A stretch of DNA of 64,000 nt from positions 1 through 64,000 of the forward strand of contig JAQUIJ010000007.1 in NCBI GenBank assembly GCA_028683385.1, read 5' to 3'. Every line of letters begins with the position of its first letter. Position 1 is the stretch's first letter. This document shows positions 27,336-36,751 of the stretch, piece by piece. This stretch comes from Prolixibacteraceae bacterium (GTDB taxonomy: Bacteria > Bacteroidota > Bacteroidia > Bacteroidales > Prolixibacteraceae). A program made the position numbers and the translations under genes. The notes under the pieces are model-generated. The model was not told the origin of the DNA. It did not search any database and saw nothing but the letters and a program-made list of their open reading frames with translations.

Positions 27336-28109
27336 TAAAAGTTGAAAAATTAGATTGTAATTAATTGATATATAACTTCAGTTAATTAATATAAAATACT
27401 GATATTAAATGATATTAATGCTATATATACTATCAAATACACAGATAATTAACAGACGTAAACATATATTGAATTTTTTAGTTCAATAAAATACGTTTAA
27501 TATTCTTATTTAATGTACTTTATGATTTAATTTTATTGACTTTATAATTGCCTGTTGTGAGCATTAGTAATGTTAATTATCAATGATACTTTTTTGAATA
27601 ATTAAGTAAATTCATGCTATTTACATTTGATACAAAACACGATTGTATCTAAATGTAAATTGAATTGTGGATTTTTTATTCGTTGACATTTGTGAACAAG
27701 CAGGATTCTGATTACTTCTCTCCTCTTGGTGCAGGTTGTTCATTAATTCCGCAGAGATTTCCTTCTAGCTTTTTTGCTATTGAAATTGCTTTTTTGCCTT
27801 TTGAGTTCCATTTGTCGGGTTAAAATTGAAAATGAAATGAAAATGGATTTTAACCGGAAATCACAACGTAATTCCCCTACTTCTTTTAAACCTCAAAATA
27901 AATAACGAATTCTAATGCAGTTTGATTTAGATAAGATGTGTATTAATTATTTCATTATCACAGTAATACATCATAAATTCCTAATCGTAAATTTCTTGCA
28001 TTCTGTGTAAAAAATGCCTTTTTTGAACTCTTAGTTGTTAAAATGTACTTTTTACCGTTGAAATCGATAGTAAAATGGTAATTTTCTTACGTCAATAAAA
28101 TTTTAGTAT
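27336..28109. other. Long AT-rich intergenic region
   Basis: About 770 bp without a convincing gene. It contains an imperfect dyad at 27619-27660 (ATTTACATTTGATACAA against TTGTATCTAAATGTAAAT, one bulged base, seven-base loop). It also holds a short minus-strand open stretch at about 27725-27835 ending in a stop at 27721-27723 (GNLCGINEQPAPRGEK is its tail). That stretch has coding-like composition but no plausible start, so it may be a gene relic. I see no tRNA, IS or riboswitch. Confidence 0.4.
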
Positions 28110-29330
28110 ATGAGAGGGATACCTTCATCGGTTTTAACTTTATTTTTTGCTTTTGTTTACCTCGTGGAGTTTATTTCCTATTTGGGATTCAGGCAACTGA
28201 TTTATCAGGCAACAAAGAAAATACAATGGTATTTGAGTCTACTCTTTTTTTTGATTAGCTTTTTTACTATTGGTATGCTCATTTATGCCTTTTCAAACCC
28301 TGAAAGCATTCGGCAGAGTCGTGATTATACTTTTTTCAATTTTGTAATTGTAGTTTCTTTTCTAAATCTGGCGCCAAAATCATTCTTTGCCTTAATGACC
28401 ATCCTCTCCTACTTAATACGGTGGATTGCTGGTCTTCGGGAACAGATTATTACTTTGCTAGGTTCGCTCCTGGTTGGTTCAGGTATCTTTATAGTTTTCT
28501 CATATGGAATTTTTATTGGTCGCTATCAAGTGATTATTAATAGGCAAGATTTATACTTCGATAATTTGCCAGCACAGCTTGACAGTTTTAAAATTGTTCA
28601 ATTATCTGATATTCATTTAGGCAGTTTTCGAAATGATCCTGATATCTTGAAAAAGACGATTAAAATGATTGAAACTATTCAACCTGATTTGTTGCTATTT
28701 ACCGGCGACATTGTGAATAATTTTGGTGACGAAATGAAAGGTTTTGAGCCCTATTTAAAACAGCTTTCTGCCCGATATGGAAAGTATGCCATTCAGGGTA
28801 ATCATGATTATGGCGACTATTATGAGTGGCCTGATTCGATAAGTAAGCAGAAAAACCTCGATCAAATTGAAAGTGGTTTAACCCAAGCTGGATTTAAACT
28901 GCTTCTAAATCAATGGGATAAGATTATTGTGAAAGATACCTCATTTGCATTGATTGGAGTAGAAAACTGGGGTCACAAACCATTTCCTCAGTATGCAAAT
29001 TTGGATGTTGCCATGAAAGGAGTTCCGGCGAACTCGTTTAAAATACTCATGTCGCATGATCCGGCACATTGGAAAGCGATTGTGCTTCCTCAATCAGATA
29101 TTCCTTTAACGCTTTCGGGGCATACGCATGGCGGACAGTTTGGATTAAAAATAGCTGGTATAGAATTTAGCCCGATTTACATTGTTCAGAAGTATTGGGG
29201 CGGGCTGTATAAGTCAGGTAATCAGTATCTTTATGTGAATAGAGGGCTTGGAACAATCGGATTCTCAGGCCGCATCGAAATGAATCCGGAAATAACCTTA
29301 CTTACATTATTCAGGACTAAAAACCATTGA
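28110..29330 (+). CDS. Membrane-anchored metallophosphoesterase
   Basis: The 406-aa protein has about four N-terminal membrane helices (residues about 5-140) and a C-terminal calcineurin-like phosphoesterase domain. Metal ligands lie in SDIHLGS, TGDIVNN, GNHDYGD, MSHDPAHW and SGHTHGGQFG, the complete set. It resembles YkuE/YpbG-type enzymes that act at the membrane, possibly on lipid or nucleotide phosphoesters; the substrate is not predictable. Its last 14 bp overlap the end of the convergent barrel-protein gene. Confidence 0.9.
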   Translation: MRGIPSSVLTLFFAFVYLVEFISYLGFRQLIYQATKKIQWYLSLLFFLISFFTIGMLIYAFSNPESIRQSRDYTFFNFVIVVSFLNLAPKSFFALMTILSYLIRWIAGLREQIITLLGSLLVGSGIFIVFSYGIFIGRYQVIINRQDLYFDNLPAQLDSFKIVQLSDIHLGSFRNDPDILKKTIKMIETIQPDLLLFTGDIVNNFGDEMKGFEPYLKQLSARYGKYAIQGNHDYGDYYEWPDSISKQKNLDQIESGLTQAGFKLLLNQWDKIIVKDTSFALIGVENWGHKPFPQYANLDVAMKGVPANSFKILMSHDPAHWKAIVLPQSDIPLTLSGHTHGGQFGLKIAGIEFSPIYIVQKYWGGLYKSGNQYLYVNRGLGTIGFSGRIEMNPEITLLTLFRTKNH

Positions 29331-32226
29331 AATTAATCGAAAATAAAAGATTAAACTGGAAATCCTGAAAGTCGGGTCGATAAATAGATCTGAACCCAAT
29401 TTCGATCGGCGCAAAAAACCGAAGTACATGAAGATCAGAGGTTAGTTCTATCCCTAAAGATTTCATTTTCATTTCAACGCTGTTCGGATAAATGGTTCCG
29501 TTCTTATCTCTCGTTGGCATTGAAAGCCAAGCATAATCATAGAATAGCGATGATTTTATCCGCTTGATGTACGCCAATTTCCCGATACTGAAATCGGGAT
29601 ACAGGAGCGGGAATTTATAATCTGCCGCCAACGAATACATTTGATTATTTTGATAACCATAAAAACCTCGGGGAACACGAATAAAATTTGCAAAGTTATA
29701 GCTACTGTTTGTGAAACTCTTGTTCTGAAATCCTTGGTATATCTTGAATCCATCATTTTTTGAAAATCCTGGGAAATAGAAAACCGACTGAATTCCGGAA
29801 AGCCTACCTAAATCAGAACCAACAAATGGCGTATGTCTGTAAATAATGTCGAACTGTTGACCCCATTTAGGCATGATGCTTTGGCGCGATTGATGCAATA
29901 AATTGTAAAAGTAAATTCGGTACGACAATGCGTGGTAATTGTCTGGATAAAAATCTCTTAAAGCAGAATCCGGTTTTGACGTATTCACCATAGAGTATTT
30001 TATTTCAGGATAAAATAGGCGTGAATATTTGCCTTTCGAAAAATTGAGTGGCAATCGCACATCCAAGTCGGCGGTTATTTCTCTCCAGCTATAACGCTGT
30101 ATAGTTGTGTCGCTCCGGATAACCTGATGATTTTGATTAACTGTATTTGTAATCTGGTAATAGTTTGAAGCTTCGTTACCAGCCGATATTTCAGCAGTTA
30201 TCTCTGGAAACCAACCTAAATAGCTAAATGCAAGTTTGTATTTTCCGGTACGATTGGTTACATCGTAATCGTAACCCAATCGGGTTTCGGCTGTACCTAG
30301 TTTGTTCTGCGAAAATACGGAAACTCCGGGCCTGATTTCATAACTGTTTACATCGACATAGAGTGGAGCCCAACTATGAAAATTAAACAAATGCCCAAGT
30401 TTCGAGTATTTTTTTGTAGGGTAAACTTCGGAAACCGAATTTGAAAAATCGGGTACTCCTTTTTCCTGAGCAGCCAGATTTTCAGCAAGATGATCAGTTG
30501 CTAATTGAATATCGTTAATTTCTTTGTTCTTATTTTTATCCAGAAGTTGAATACTTGCCAGTTGATATCCGTTAGAATTGTAATTGCTGAAAACCAATTG
30601 ATTGCCTGCTTTATTGACAGAAGGATAATCAGCTCCAAATGGGACAGATGCAACCGGAGTAATTTTTTTACTTTGTAGGTTCAACGAATACAGATTATCA
30701 ATTCCGGAGAAATCGGCTGAAAAAATGATCCACTCTTTTGAATAGACCGGATTTTTCAGATTCGCAAAGGTTTTGTCTGTCAATTCCTGAAGCTGTTGGG
30801 TTTTCAAATCCAGCGAAGCCAGGTATTTTCCGTTTGATGACAAACAAACAACGAACAGCTTCTCCCCTTTCTCGTCCCAACATGGTGTGAAAAAATATTG
30901 ATTATCAGATGTTTTATGCCTCGAAATTAACTTTCCTGTTCCCAGATCAAAGACCGAAAGGAAAAAATTATTTTCAGGATCGACTTCAACAGCTACGAAC
31001 GATTTTAAATTTGGAGATATTACCGGACTGAATAATTTGTTCTTAGGCTTGATTTCGTGAATGGTTTTACTTTCAATGTTATATACCTGAATGACAGATC
31101 GATCGGAATGTGTCCAGCGCAAATCAGCTCTATTTTCAGCCCAAATGATCAGGTTATCAGTCATCGAGACTGATTCTTTGAAAATTGTTCCGGGTGTATA
31201 AATAATACGTTCCGTTTTATCCGGATTGATCAGCACAAACCGTCCAATATCATTAATTGAAGTCCGATAAGCAAACAGGATTGAGTCGCGATAAACTTCA
31301 GGATATAAATATTCGGTGTATGATTTTTTTGTAGGTGAAACAACTGAAAAAGAATCAATTGCTCTGGTTAATAGGTTCTGTTTCCATTCTTCAGTAAGGT
31401 TATCAAAAATGCCGGAATACAACTGTTTGCTGGTTTGTTTGGTCGATAATTTTAATGAAGAATTTAATGGAGTTATTGAGAATGGCCGTTTCCCGATTCG
31501 TTGTACCGCATCAGACCAAACATTAGTTCCAAATTTTTCCCGACTTTTGCCAACCATCCAATAGCCCAATTTATAGTGGTCTGTTACAAAATCTTTGTAA
31601 GAACCCAGATAAGCTTTGTCAAACGAATATTTTCCTTTTTCAATCAACTGGGCACGGTATTCCATACTGAACGAAGCCATTCTACCTCGCCCACTGTGTG
31701 AAAGAGCGGTTTCTGTTACTACAGCATCACCCTCCAAAAACCAGAATGGCAGGTAAGCACCAGCAACAATGGCGGTGGCTTGTTCTCCCAAAATGGCTTT
31801 CACTAATATAGGTAGTTCACTCTGAATTTTATCCATTTGAACCAGATGCCTGAATTCGTGCAATGAAAGTTGTTCCAACCAATCCTGCGAATAAATTTGT
31901 TGATTTGGGGTGGTAAAAAGTTCAATTCTTTTGGGTGCCCAGGCCACTAATCCGTTCGAATTTACCGTTCGGGTGTGCAAAATAACTGAAACTTTGCGCG
32001 GATGGAAGTCCAACGATTTGGAGCCATATTCATAAACTTTATCTAACACAAATGAAACTCTTTGTGCTTGTATTTCAAATTCTTCTGGGTAAATAACCTG
32101 AAAATTAGTTGTATTTATCTGCTTCCATTTGATCGACGAAGGGTCTTGTCCTGTCTGAAAATACTGGGCATTCGCATGTGCTATTACTACAAAAAGTAAA
32201 ATTGTGAGAGTTATAATTTGCTTCAT
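29317..32226 (-). CDS. Outer-membrane protein: zincin-like domain, beta-propeller and C-terminal barrel
   Basis: The 969-aa product has a signal peptide (1-20, cleavage after ANA). A peptidase-MA-like domain follows, with H123-E-F-R-H127 and a downstream WFLEGDAVVTE that would supply the third zinc ligand. Next is a TolB-like propeller region (about 280-590), and the C-terminal third is rich in alternating aromatic strands ending in Phe, as in outer-membrane barrels (FQFNLLFSINFNGF). The full HExxH set suggests an active metallopeptidase, but the substrate is unknown. It could be a surface-exposed protease or an assembly factor. Propeller and barrel assignments are from pattern, not alignment. 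Confidence 0.75.
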   Translation of the reverse strand: MKQIITLTILLFVVIAHANAQYFQTGQDPSSIKWKQINTTNFQVIYPEEFEIQAQRVSFVLDKVYEYGSKSLDFHPRKVSVILHTRTVNSNGLVAWAPKRIELFTTPNQQIYSQDWLEQLSLHEFRHLVQMDKIQSELPILVKAILGEQATAIVAGAYLPFWFLEGDAVVTETALSHSGRGRMASFSMEYRAQLIEKGKYSFDKAYLGSYKDFVTDHYKLGYWMVGKSREKFGTNVWSDAVQRIGKRPFSITPLNSSLKLSTKQTSKQLYSGIFDNLTEEWKQNLLTRAIDSFSVVSPTKKSYTEYLYPEVYRDSILFAYRTSINDIGRFVLINPDKTERIIYTPGTIFKESVSMTDNLIIWAENRADLRWTHSDRSVIQVYNIESKTIHEIKPKNKLFSPVISPNLKSFVAVEVDPENNFFLSVFDLGTGKLISRHKTSDNQYFFTPCWDEKGEKLFVVCLSSNGKYLASLDLKTQQLQELTDKTFANLKNPVYSKEWIIFSADFSGIDNLYSLNLQSKKITPVASVPFGADYPSVNKAGNQLVFSNYNSNGYQLASIQLLDKNKNKEINDIQLATDHLAENLAAQEKGVPDFSNSVSEVYPTKKYSKLGHLFNFHSWAPLYVDVNSYEIRPGVSVFSQNKLGTAETRLGYDYDVTNRTGKYKLAFSYLGWFPEITAEISAGNEASNYYQITNTVNQNHQVIRSDTTIQRYSWREITADLDVRLPLNFSKGKYSRLFYPEIKYSMVNTSKPDSALRDFYPDNYHALSYRIYFYNLLHQSRQSIMPKWGQQFDIIYRHTPFVGSDLGRLSGIQSVFYFPGFSKNDGFKIYQGFQNKSFTNSSYNFANFIRVPRGFYGYQNNQMYSLAADYKFPLLYPDFSIGKLAYIKRIKSSLFYDYAWLSMPTRDKNGTIYPNSVEMKMKSLGIELTSDLHVLRFFAPIEIGFRSIYRPDFQDFQFNLLFSINFNGF

Positions 32227-32465
32227 GAATTCAATTTGAAAAATAGCTGTTTATTCTCCGTCCTTTTTGATTTCTGATCCTCATTGGGGTTAAAGTGAGA
32301 ATTTAAAACTAATCAATTTATTTAATAAACGGGGCAAAATGGGAAAGTGTATAAAGCCATTTTGTTTTGTGGTAGAATCAGGAATTCAATAGGTCCTATA
32401 ATTGCTCGGAAATCTGGATTTATTGATCAGAAAATAGTTCGGAAGGAGGCCTTGTTAGCCCAAGT
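32227..32465. promoter_or_regulatory. Divergent upstream region with an AGGAGG ribosome-binding site
   Basis: This 239-bp spacer separates the divergent barrel-protein and VWA-like genes. AAGGAGG at about 32443-32449 is the only strong Shine-Dalgarno here. It precedes the TTG at 32466 by 16 bases, longer than usual. No in-frame ATG lies near it, so a TTG start is the best reading. Confidence 0.4.
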
Positions 32466-34571
32466 TTGTTAATTTTGAATCGTTCTAAAAACAGAAGCAC
32501 TTTGGAAATTATTTTTGAGCCTAATCTTTCCGGATTTTTTGTTGCATTGTCTATTGTTATGGCTGCAGGCATCAGTTATTTTCTTTATTTCAGAAATACT
32601 GATAGTGTGAGTCTTACGACTTATCAAAAAATATTTTTAGCCATTCTACGCTGCTTATCTCTTTTCCTGATTTTCTTGTTTTTGCTATCGCCTTTGATTG
32701 AGAGATCAAAAAAAATAAAACAATTGCCCATACTTGCTGTCGCTTTCGATAATTCGCAATCGGTACAACCTTACGAAGCTTCATTCAACGAATTAGCGAA
32801 GTCATTAAAGAATAAGTTTGCTGATGATTACCAACTGGAATTCTGGTCGTTTGGATCAAAAGTTGAAAATACCGAATCATTTACCGGAACTGATCGCCGA
32901 TCGGATTACGGACAGATGTTAAAAGCATTGAAAAACAATTATTTAAATAAAAATATTGGTGCATTAATTTTATTGGGCGATGGTATTTACAATCAAGGAC
33001 AAGATCCTGAGAATTTTGCTTCCGGGCTTAAATTTCCGGTTTATTCGGTCGGTGTGGGAGATACAACCCGCAAAACAGATGCTGCGATCCGAAATGTCAA
33101 GACTAACAAGATTGCTTTCCTGAAAAATAAATTTCCCGTTGAAATAGAATTGAAGTTTTTGAAACTTAAAAATAAGATTGCCTATATTGATATCGAAAAC
33201 AACCACAAATCGGTTTATTCAACTACCGTTTCAATTACTTCGGATGATGATTTTAAGCTTGAATTTGCTAATCTGGAAGCATCAGAAGTTGGAATGCAGC
33301 ACTACAAAATCAAAATACGACCCTTTGATGGCGAAGTTAATTTGAAAAACAATGAGTATGAGTTTGTGATTCAGATCATGGAGAACAAACAGAAAATTTT
33401 AATGCTCAGTGATGGTCCTCATCCTGATTTGGGTGCTATTCGCACGAGTCTGAGTGACTTGCAAAATTATGACATTAAGGTACTTACAGGTAATAGCATG
33501 CCAGATAGTCTTTCGTCGTACAGTCTTATTGTTTTGAATCAACTTCCTTCGGTAAAAAATGTTGCAAGTAAGCTTTTAACCAGGATTAAAGAGAGCCGGA
33601 TTCCGGTTTTATTCCTTGTTGGACCAAATTCGATGCTTGCACAACTGAACTCGCTGGACATGGGTTTGAAAATCACGACAAGTTCGAATACCGAAGAAGT
33701 GCAGTCTGCTTTTGACCCTAATTTTTCTTTATTTGTGTTATCTGATGCAACCAAAGAAATTATAGAGTCCTCTCCTCCTTTGCTTTCGCCTTTCGGAAAT
33801 ACAGAACTGACTCCAACGATTCAGAATCTGGCCTACCAAAACATCCGAAATATTAAAACCAATAAAACGATGATGGCGTTTGGGGCCGTTAAAGGTCGGA
33901 AAGTTGGATTTGTTGTTGGTGAAGGACTTTGGCGCTGGCGTTTGTACGATTTCCAGCTAAACGGTAATCATGAAGCTTTTGACGAATTGATTCAGAAGAC
34001 CATACAGTATTTGGCACTCAAAGAAAACGAAGACAACTTTAATGTTTACCATCCGGCGCTTTTTCAGGAAACTGATAATATTGAATTTACTGCCGAATTG
34101 TACAACGACAGTTACCAATTGGTAAATTCACCGGATGTTTCTATCCGGATAAAAAACGATAGTTTAAAGGAATTCACCTATCTGTTTGATCGCACGGACG
34201 ATTATTATCAGCTTAATGCCGGAAACTTAGAGCCGGGAGATTATTCTTTTGAAGCACAGACGAAGCTTGGAAATCAGAATTTTACTGAGAAAGGAAACTT
34301 TAGCATCGTAAAGAATGAAATTGAGATACAAAACAATCAGGCTGATTTTGGCGTTTTGTTTCAATTGTCTCAACAATCAGGAGGCCAATTTTACCCGTTC
34401 AAAAATTATGGCACATTACTTGATGACATTAAGGCAAACAAACAGATAGGAGTTCAACAACATAGACAGACACTCCAAACTGAGTGGATTAATCTGAAAT
34501 TGTTGTTCTTTCTGTTGATCCTTTTGCTCGGTGTCGAATGGTTTTACCGTAAATACTGGGGAATATACTAA
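32466..34571 (+). CDS. VWA-like membrane protein, large Bacteroidota family
   Basis: The 701-aa protein has two N-terminal membrane helices (about 23-43 and 55-77). A von Willebrand A-like domain follows, with the MIDAS motif D-x-S-x-S (AFDNSQSV) and LLGDGIYNQG. A long extracytoplasmic part comes next, and a C-terminal membrane helix (LLFFLLILLLGVEWFY). Similar proteins lie near Bat/aerotolerance and envelope genes. The start is apparently TTG, since no ATG occurs until deep in the first helix. It precedes three lipoprotein genes on the same strand, the first only 19 bp downstream, so an envelope-complex operon is likely. Exact function unknown. Confidence 0.75.
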   Translation: MLILNRSKNRSTLEIIFEPNLSGFFVALSIVMAAGISYFLYFRNTDSVSLTTYQKIFLAILRCLSLFLIFLFLLSPLIERSKKIKQLPILAVAFDNSQSVQPYEASFNELAKSLKNKFADDYQLEFWSFGSKVENTESFTGTDRRSDYGQMLKALKNNYLNKNIGALILLGDGIYNQGQDPENFASGLKFPVYSVGVGDTTRKTDAAIRNVKTNKIAFLKNKFPVEIELKFLKLKNKIAYIDIENNHKSVYSTTVSITSDDDFKLEFANLEASEVGMQHYKIKIRPFDGEVNLKNNEYEFVIQIMENKQKILMLSDGPHPDLGAIRTSLSDLQNYDIKVLTGNSMPDSLSSYSLIVLNQLPSVKNVASKLLTRIKESRIPVLFLVGPNSMLAQLNSLDMGLKITTSSNTEEVQSAFDPNFSLFVLSDATKEIIESSPPLLSPFGNTELTPTIQNLAYQNIRNIKTNKTMMAFGAVKGRKVGFVVGEGLWRWRLYDFQLNGNHEAFDELIQKTIQYLALKENEDNFNVYHPALFQETDNIEFTAELYNDSYQLVNSPDVSIRIKNDSLKEFTYLFDRTDDYYQLNAGNLEPGDYSFEAQTKLGNQNFTEKGNFSIVKNEIEIQNNQADFGVLFQLSQQSGGQFYPFKNYGTLLDDIKANKQIGVQQHRQTLQTEWINLKLLFFLLILLLGVEWFYRKYWGIY

Positions 34572-34590
34572 CGATGTAATTGAAATTTAG

Positions 34591-35649
34591 ATGATGCGAT
34601 TTTTCAAAAAGATCACAACCTATAAAACGATACTATTTCTACTTGCCGGACTAATATTGGTTTCGTGTAAAAGCAATTATGCGCTACTAACTATTGAAAA
34701 TATACAACATGCTAAGGAAGAATTATCTCCTGAAATTCAGAGCATAACATTGATGAATCGCAGTATGAGCAGCCAGTTTCAGAATCATCGGGAAGATTCG
34801 CTGCAAATGTATTTTTACCGGAAAGGATTTCAATTGTCAAATGTGGTTCTCGACAGCGCTGCTTCGGACACAACGATTAGAGCTCTTGCTGCATTGATGT
34901 TCGAGTCGGGCCGGTACGACGTTGTCGTTCCGCTTGAACGAAATTTCAAAAGAACGCTTTCCTATGACATTATTCCGGATACCTTAAGTCAGTCTCAGGT
35001 TCGCGAAATCTGCACCAATTTCAACACCGACGCTTTAATGGTTCTTGAACGCTTTTCAACCAAAGCAATGGCCGATTATTCGGCGGAAAAGTTTCTTGAT
35101 GGGAATAACGGTAACATCTATTCTTACAATGCAACTCTTGATTTGAAATACGATGCCTTTTTCAGGATTTATAAGCCTGGAAAAAATACTTTGGTTAAGG
35201 AAATTGCGCTGAGCGACACCATTTACTGGGAAAGTGCAGATTATACACTCGAAGGGCTTTTCAGTAAATTGCCTTCAGTAAAACAGGCATTGATCAATGC
35301 GGGTATTAAGGTTGCTCTTGATGTTGACACAAAGCTCTCTCCTACCTGGATTCCTGAAAAAAGAGGATACTTTTTGTTCAAGAGCAAGGATGACAAAGGG
35401 CAGAAATTCATGAATGAAAATAACTACAAAGAAGCAGGCCAATATTGGACAGAAATGGCTCAATCGATGAATAAAAAGATACGAAGCAAAGCAGAATATA
35501 ATCTGGCGCTTATTAATGAATTAAACGGTGATATTGATAAAGCCATCGAATTTGGCTTGAAATCGTTTTATTCGTTTTACAGGTTTCAGACAGAGACTTA
35601 TTTGAAAAAACTTGAAGCCAGAAAATTAGCGTTACAAAAGACAGACTAA
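34591..35649 (+). CDS. DUF6340-like lipoprotein, first of three paralogues
   Basis: The 352-aa product has a lipoprotein signal with lipobox LILVSC (Cys26). The body resembles DUF6340 proteins: an N-terminal half starting PEIQSITLMNRS, a middle segment NTDALMVLERFS followed by IYSYNATLDLKYDAFFRIYKPG, and SPTWIPEKRGYF. A C-terminal TPR-like part carries EAGQYWTEMAQ and EYNLALINELNGDIDKAIEF. The same order of motifs appears in the next two genes. Function is unknown; it is probably periplasmic and anchored to a membrane. ATG at 34594 is an alternative start. Confidence 0.75.
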   Translation: MMRFFKKITTYKTILFLLAGLILVSCKSNYALLTIENIQHAKEELSPEIQSITLMNRSMSSQFQNHREDSLQMYFYRKGFQLSNVVLDSAASDTTIRALAALMFESGRYDVVVPLERNFKRTLSYDIIPDTLSQSQVREICTNFNTDALMVLERFSTKAMADYSAEKFLDGNNGNIYSYNATLDLKYDAFFRIYKPGKNTLVKEIALSDTIYWESADYTLEGLFSKLPSVKQALINAGIKVALDVDTKLSPTWIPEKRGYFLFKSKDDKGQKFMNENNYKEAGQYWTEMAQSMNKKIRSKAEYNLALINELNGDIDKAIEFGLKSFYSFYRFQTETYLKKLEARKLALQKTD

Positions 35650-35722
35650 CAACCGAATTTGAATTCAAAAAATAAATGTTGGTTCGAAAATTGTAGAAAA
35701 CAACATAAAAAAAAATGATTGT

Positions 35723-36751
35723 ATGAAACTTAAGTCAGGATTACTTTGGTTTGTTTTTTTGTTGATTTTGAGTTCATGCGTGAGCTTCGAAAAATTTTCA
35801 ATTGAAGTATATAAGCCATCGGAACTGCACCTTGGCTCGAATGTCAAAAAAATTGCAATTATTTCCCGAAACCTGAAGTATGTAAATGACACACTACAAA
35901 ATTATCAGGTAAAAAACCGTCATCTGATTAAGGACAAAATCAGATTTAATTTTGATAGTCTGGCTATTCAGACCTGTTTGGATAGTTTGTCCGGACATTT
36001 GTTGGCACAAAATCGATTCGATAGCATCTTAATTTTACCATTCCATACTTTTCCTAAAAATGAGGTAAAAGAAATAAGACCAGCTAACCCCGAATGGTAT
36101 AAAGCGATTTCAAATAAAACGGGTGCAGATGCGCTGATCTTACTCGATATGTTCTCCTGTTTTTATAGCCAGACCAATGACAACCCGAATCCGACGGTAA
36201 ATGTTGTAACTTCCAATATTTGGTCGGTTTATGGCGCTAAAGAACAACGGATCATTGATCGTTTTACTCAAGTTGATACCCTTTATTGGGATGAATTGGA
36301 TGAGAATGGTCAATATCGTAAATTACGGATGCCTGATAAAAAGAGTGCTATTAAGCTTGCCGCAGAGGTGATTGGGGAAAACTACTCGAAACATATTTTA
36401 CCTACATGGACTAAGGTCGACCGGACCATCATGCAGAATACCGACCCCGAATTTAAAAAGGCAACAAAACTGGCTCAAAATACGAAATGGGAAGAGGCAG
36501 TTGCCATCTGGCAGAAATATTCTGACAGCAAAAGTAAATTGAAAAGAGTAACTGCGTTGTATAATTTAGCGCTAGCCAGTGAAATGAATGGAAACGTTGA
36601 TCAGGCAATCGAGTTGACTGATCAGGCAGCAAAAGTGAGTTCAGGATTATTTATGTCATCTGAAAACGAAGCTGTCAGGAAATATTCGGCTGTATTGCAT
36701 CAGCGAAAAAATGAGATCAACAAGCTAAACAACCAATATGAAACCCGCTAG
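35723..36751 (+). CDS. DUF6340-like lipoprotein, second paralogue
   Basis: The 342-aa product has a signal peptide ending in a lipobox (LLILSSC, Cys19). It shares the layout of its neighbours: NVKKIAIISRNL near the N-terminus, TGADALILLDMFSCF in the middle, HILPTWTKVDRTIMQ, and the TPR-like tail KATKLAQNTKWEEAVAIWQKY followed by ALYNLALASEMNGNVDQAIE. It is separated from the first paralogue by 73 bp and overlaps the third by 14 bp, so translation of the latter is probably coupled. Sequence divergence between copies is high. Function unknown. Confidence 0.75.
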   Translation: MKLKSGLLWFVFLLILSSCVSFEKFSIEVYKPSELHLGSNVKKIAIISRNLKYVNDTLQNYQVKNRHLIKDKIRFNFDSLAIQTCLDSLSGHLLAQNRFDSILILPFHTFPKNEVKEIRPANPEWYKAISNKTGADALILLDMFSCFYSQTNDNPNPTVNVVTSNIWSVYGAKEQRIIDRFTQVDTLYWDELDENGQYRKLRMPDKKSAIKLAAEVIGENYSKHILPTWTKVDRTIMQNTDPEFKKATKLAQNTKWEEAVAIWQKYSDSKSKLKRVTALYNLALASEMNGNVDQAIELTDQAAKVSSGLFMSSENEAVRKYSAVLHQRKNEINKLNNQYETR

